The position numbers and the translations under genes are program-made. From NCBI GenBank assembly GCA_013791765.1, contig VMTC01000012.1:1-64000 (forward strand): DNA of 64,000 nt, read 5' to 3'. The notes under the pieces were generated by a model. It was not told where the DNA came from. It was given only the letters and a program-made list of their open reading frames with translations, and ran no database searches. The first letter of the stretch is position 1. Each line of letters starts with the position of its first letter. This DNA comes from Rhodoferax sp. (GTDB lineage Bacteria; Pseudomonadota; Gammaproteobacteria; Burkholderiales; Burkholderiaceae_C). Of the stretch, positions 63,187 through 64,000 are shown one piece after another.

Positions 63187-64000
63187 ATGTATCTCGGTAT
63201 CGATAACCAATCCGGCCTGATCTATGAAGGTCTAGGCGGTCCCGAGCTTCCGGTGGTTCCGACTCCCAATGTGACCCAAGCCAAACTGATTGAAAGCGAT
63301 CAAGACTGGAGCAGTTTGCCGAACGGGATTTTCCAATCGCCGATGGCATGGGTCTTTCGCGAAGACTTGTTTGACGCAGTCACGCGGACGCGCCGTGGAC
63401 GGCTGTATTTTTCACCAGATGGACAAGCCCAACCAAGTACCCAGCGGGTGAACGCGCAGCCGTATGATGACCTCATGAGGCGCGCGATCGGCCAGGATGG
63501 CAGAATCGTCAAGTCTCTTTTTTGCTACATGGCATGCACGCCTTTGCTTTCCAAAGCAAATCAAGGCTTGGGAGCGACACTCTCGCTGGGATCACCACGG
63601 GCCGCATCAGCTTGGCGCATCATTCAAACAGAGGTGCTTGTCAATGGTTGCGTAATGGTGACTTTGAAGGCTTTGACTGCGTTTGGCATCCTGCCCGAGA
63701 TCGATACGACCAAGATCGATCACGAATTTAAGCAGTCGGTCTCGCAGGCCATGAACAGGGTTCTCGATTCGGCATTTAGGGAAACGCCAATCTCGGTCAT
63801 CGACCACTGCCGCAACGCCATGACGGTTCTACTCTCGCGCTGGCTGGTTCAGCAAGGCCATGACCGCTCAATGCTTGCCGACGATCTTGGAAAAATTGCG
63901 AACGTCGTGGCGAAAGAGCCCTATGCCATATCCTGCGCAAGCTGGCTTGCCCAAGTCGTCGCAAGGCTCCACGTCCGAGGTAAAGGCAATGAACAACATG
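63187..64000 (+). CDS. partial gene at window edge, abortive-infection-like C-terminal part
   Basis: ATG 63187 opens a frame that stays open for 271 codons to the window end, with no stop, preceded by GGAG. It begins MYLGIDNQSGLIYEGLGGPE. The later part IDHCRNAMTVLLSRWLVQQG, then ADDLGKIANVVAKEPYAISC and WLAQVVARLHVRGKGNEQ resembles the conserved helical region of proteins annotated as abortive-infection family, by my recollection of their RLHxRGKxNEQ-type end. The N-terminal half has no recognised motif. The product would fit the defence setting, but the family call is tentative. Confidence 0.6.
   Translation, partial: MYLGIDNQSGLIYEGLGGPELPVVPTPNVTQAKLIESDQDWSSLPNGIFQSPMAWVFREDLFDAVTRTRRGRLYFSPDGQAQPSTQRVNAQPYDDLMRRAIGQDGRIVKSLFCYMACTPLLSKANQGLGATLSLGSPRAASAWRIIQTEVLVNGCVMVTLKALTAFGILPEIDTTKIDHEFKQSVSQAMNRVLDSAFRETPISVIDHCRNAMTVLLSRWLVQQGHDRSMLADDLGKIANVVAKEPYAISCASWLAQVVARLHVRGKGNEQH

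Overview
The window is a chromosomal stretch of a betaproteobacterium, most likely Comamonadaceae (Rhodoferax/Polaromonas-like). The reasons are the GC-rich coding style, the order parA - alpha/beta hydrolase - parB, the gatCAB and mreBCD-mrdA blocks, and a ~50-bp interspersed repeat (core AGCTGCT ... GGGCTAGAGGCC) that I recall as common in that family. The species assignment is inference; no rRNA or tRNA gene was seen.

Region 1 (1-23 kb) is core housekeeping. It holds a perfect 16-bp parS site, parA and parB for chromosome segregation, an inner-membrane methyltransferase-like protein, a degenerate HD-GYP protein, divergent xth/pyrE, the gatCAB amidotransferase operon, mreBCD with mrdA for rod shape, a TSUP exporter, a GMC oxidoreductase and a four-gene Mla/MCE-type lipid ABC transporter. 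A 213-bp hairpin-forming repeat occurs twice in direct orientation (11-223 and 18840-19052), bracketing this block.

Region 2 (23-38.7 kb) holds small redox and membrane proteins, a second degenerate HD-GYP protein, and an eight-gene lipid/redox operon (FAD oxidoreductase, DUF1365, cyclopropane-fatty-acid-synthase family, chalcone-isomerase-like, MFS, DUF3833 lipoprotein, SDR, SnoaL-like). A large PAS-GAF-GGDEF-EAL protein, a glutathione S-transferase and purB follow.

Region 3 (38.7-44.2 kb) is a minus-strand LPS/glycan cluster: two family 2 glycosyltransferases, two GT-B glycosyltransferases and an O-antigen ligase, plus the 3' remnant of a second ligase.

Region 4 (44.4-64 kb) is accessory. 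It opens with a decayed IS6-family element and a yaeQ gene cut off after about 34 codons, which marks a likely island junction. Next comes a minus-strand block that I read as a multi-gene anti-phage module: an OLD-family ATPase/Toprim protein, a DUF499 giant ATPase, DUF3780, a DUF1156 adenine methyltransferase and a PLD-nuclease/SNF2-helicase fusion. By content it is neither canonical BREX nor DISARM. The remaining ~7 kb is a patchwork of XRE regulators, unknown genes, a HAD hydrolase, an inverted gene/pseudogene pair, a winged-helix protein and an unfinished gene at the right edge whose C-terminal part looks like those of abortive-infection-type proteins.

At least eight copies of the ~50-bp family repeat are scattered through the window. 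Three lie inside reading frames without breaking them: the GMC oxidoreductase, the MCE-cluster lipoprotein signal peptide and the DUF1156 methyltransferase.
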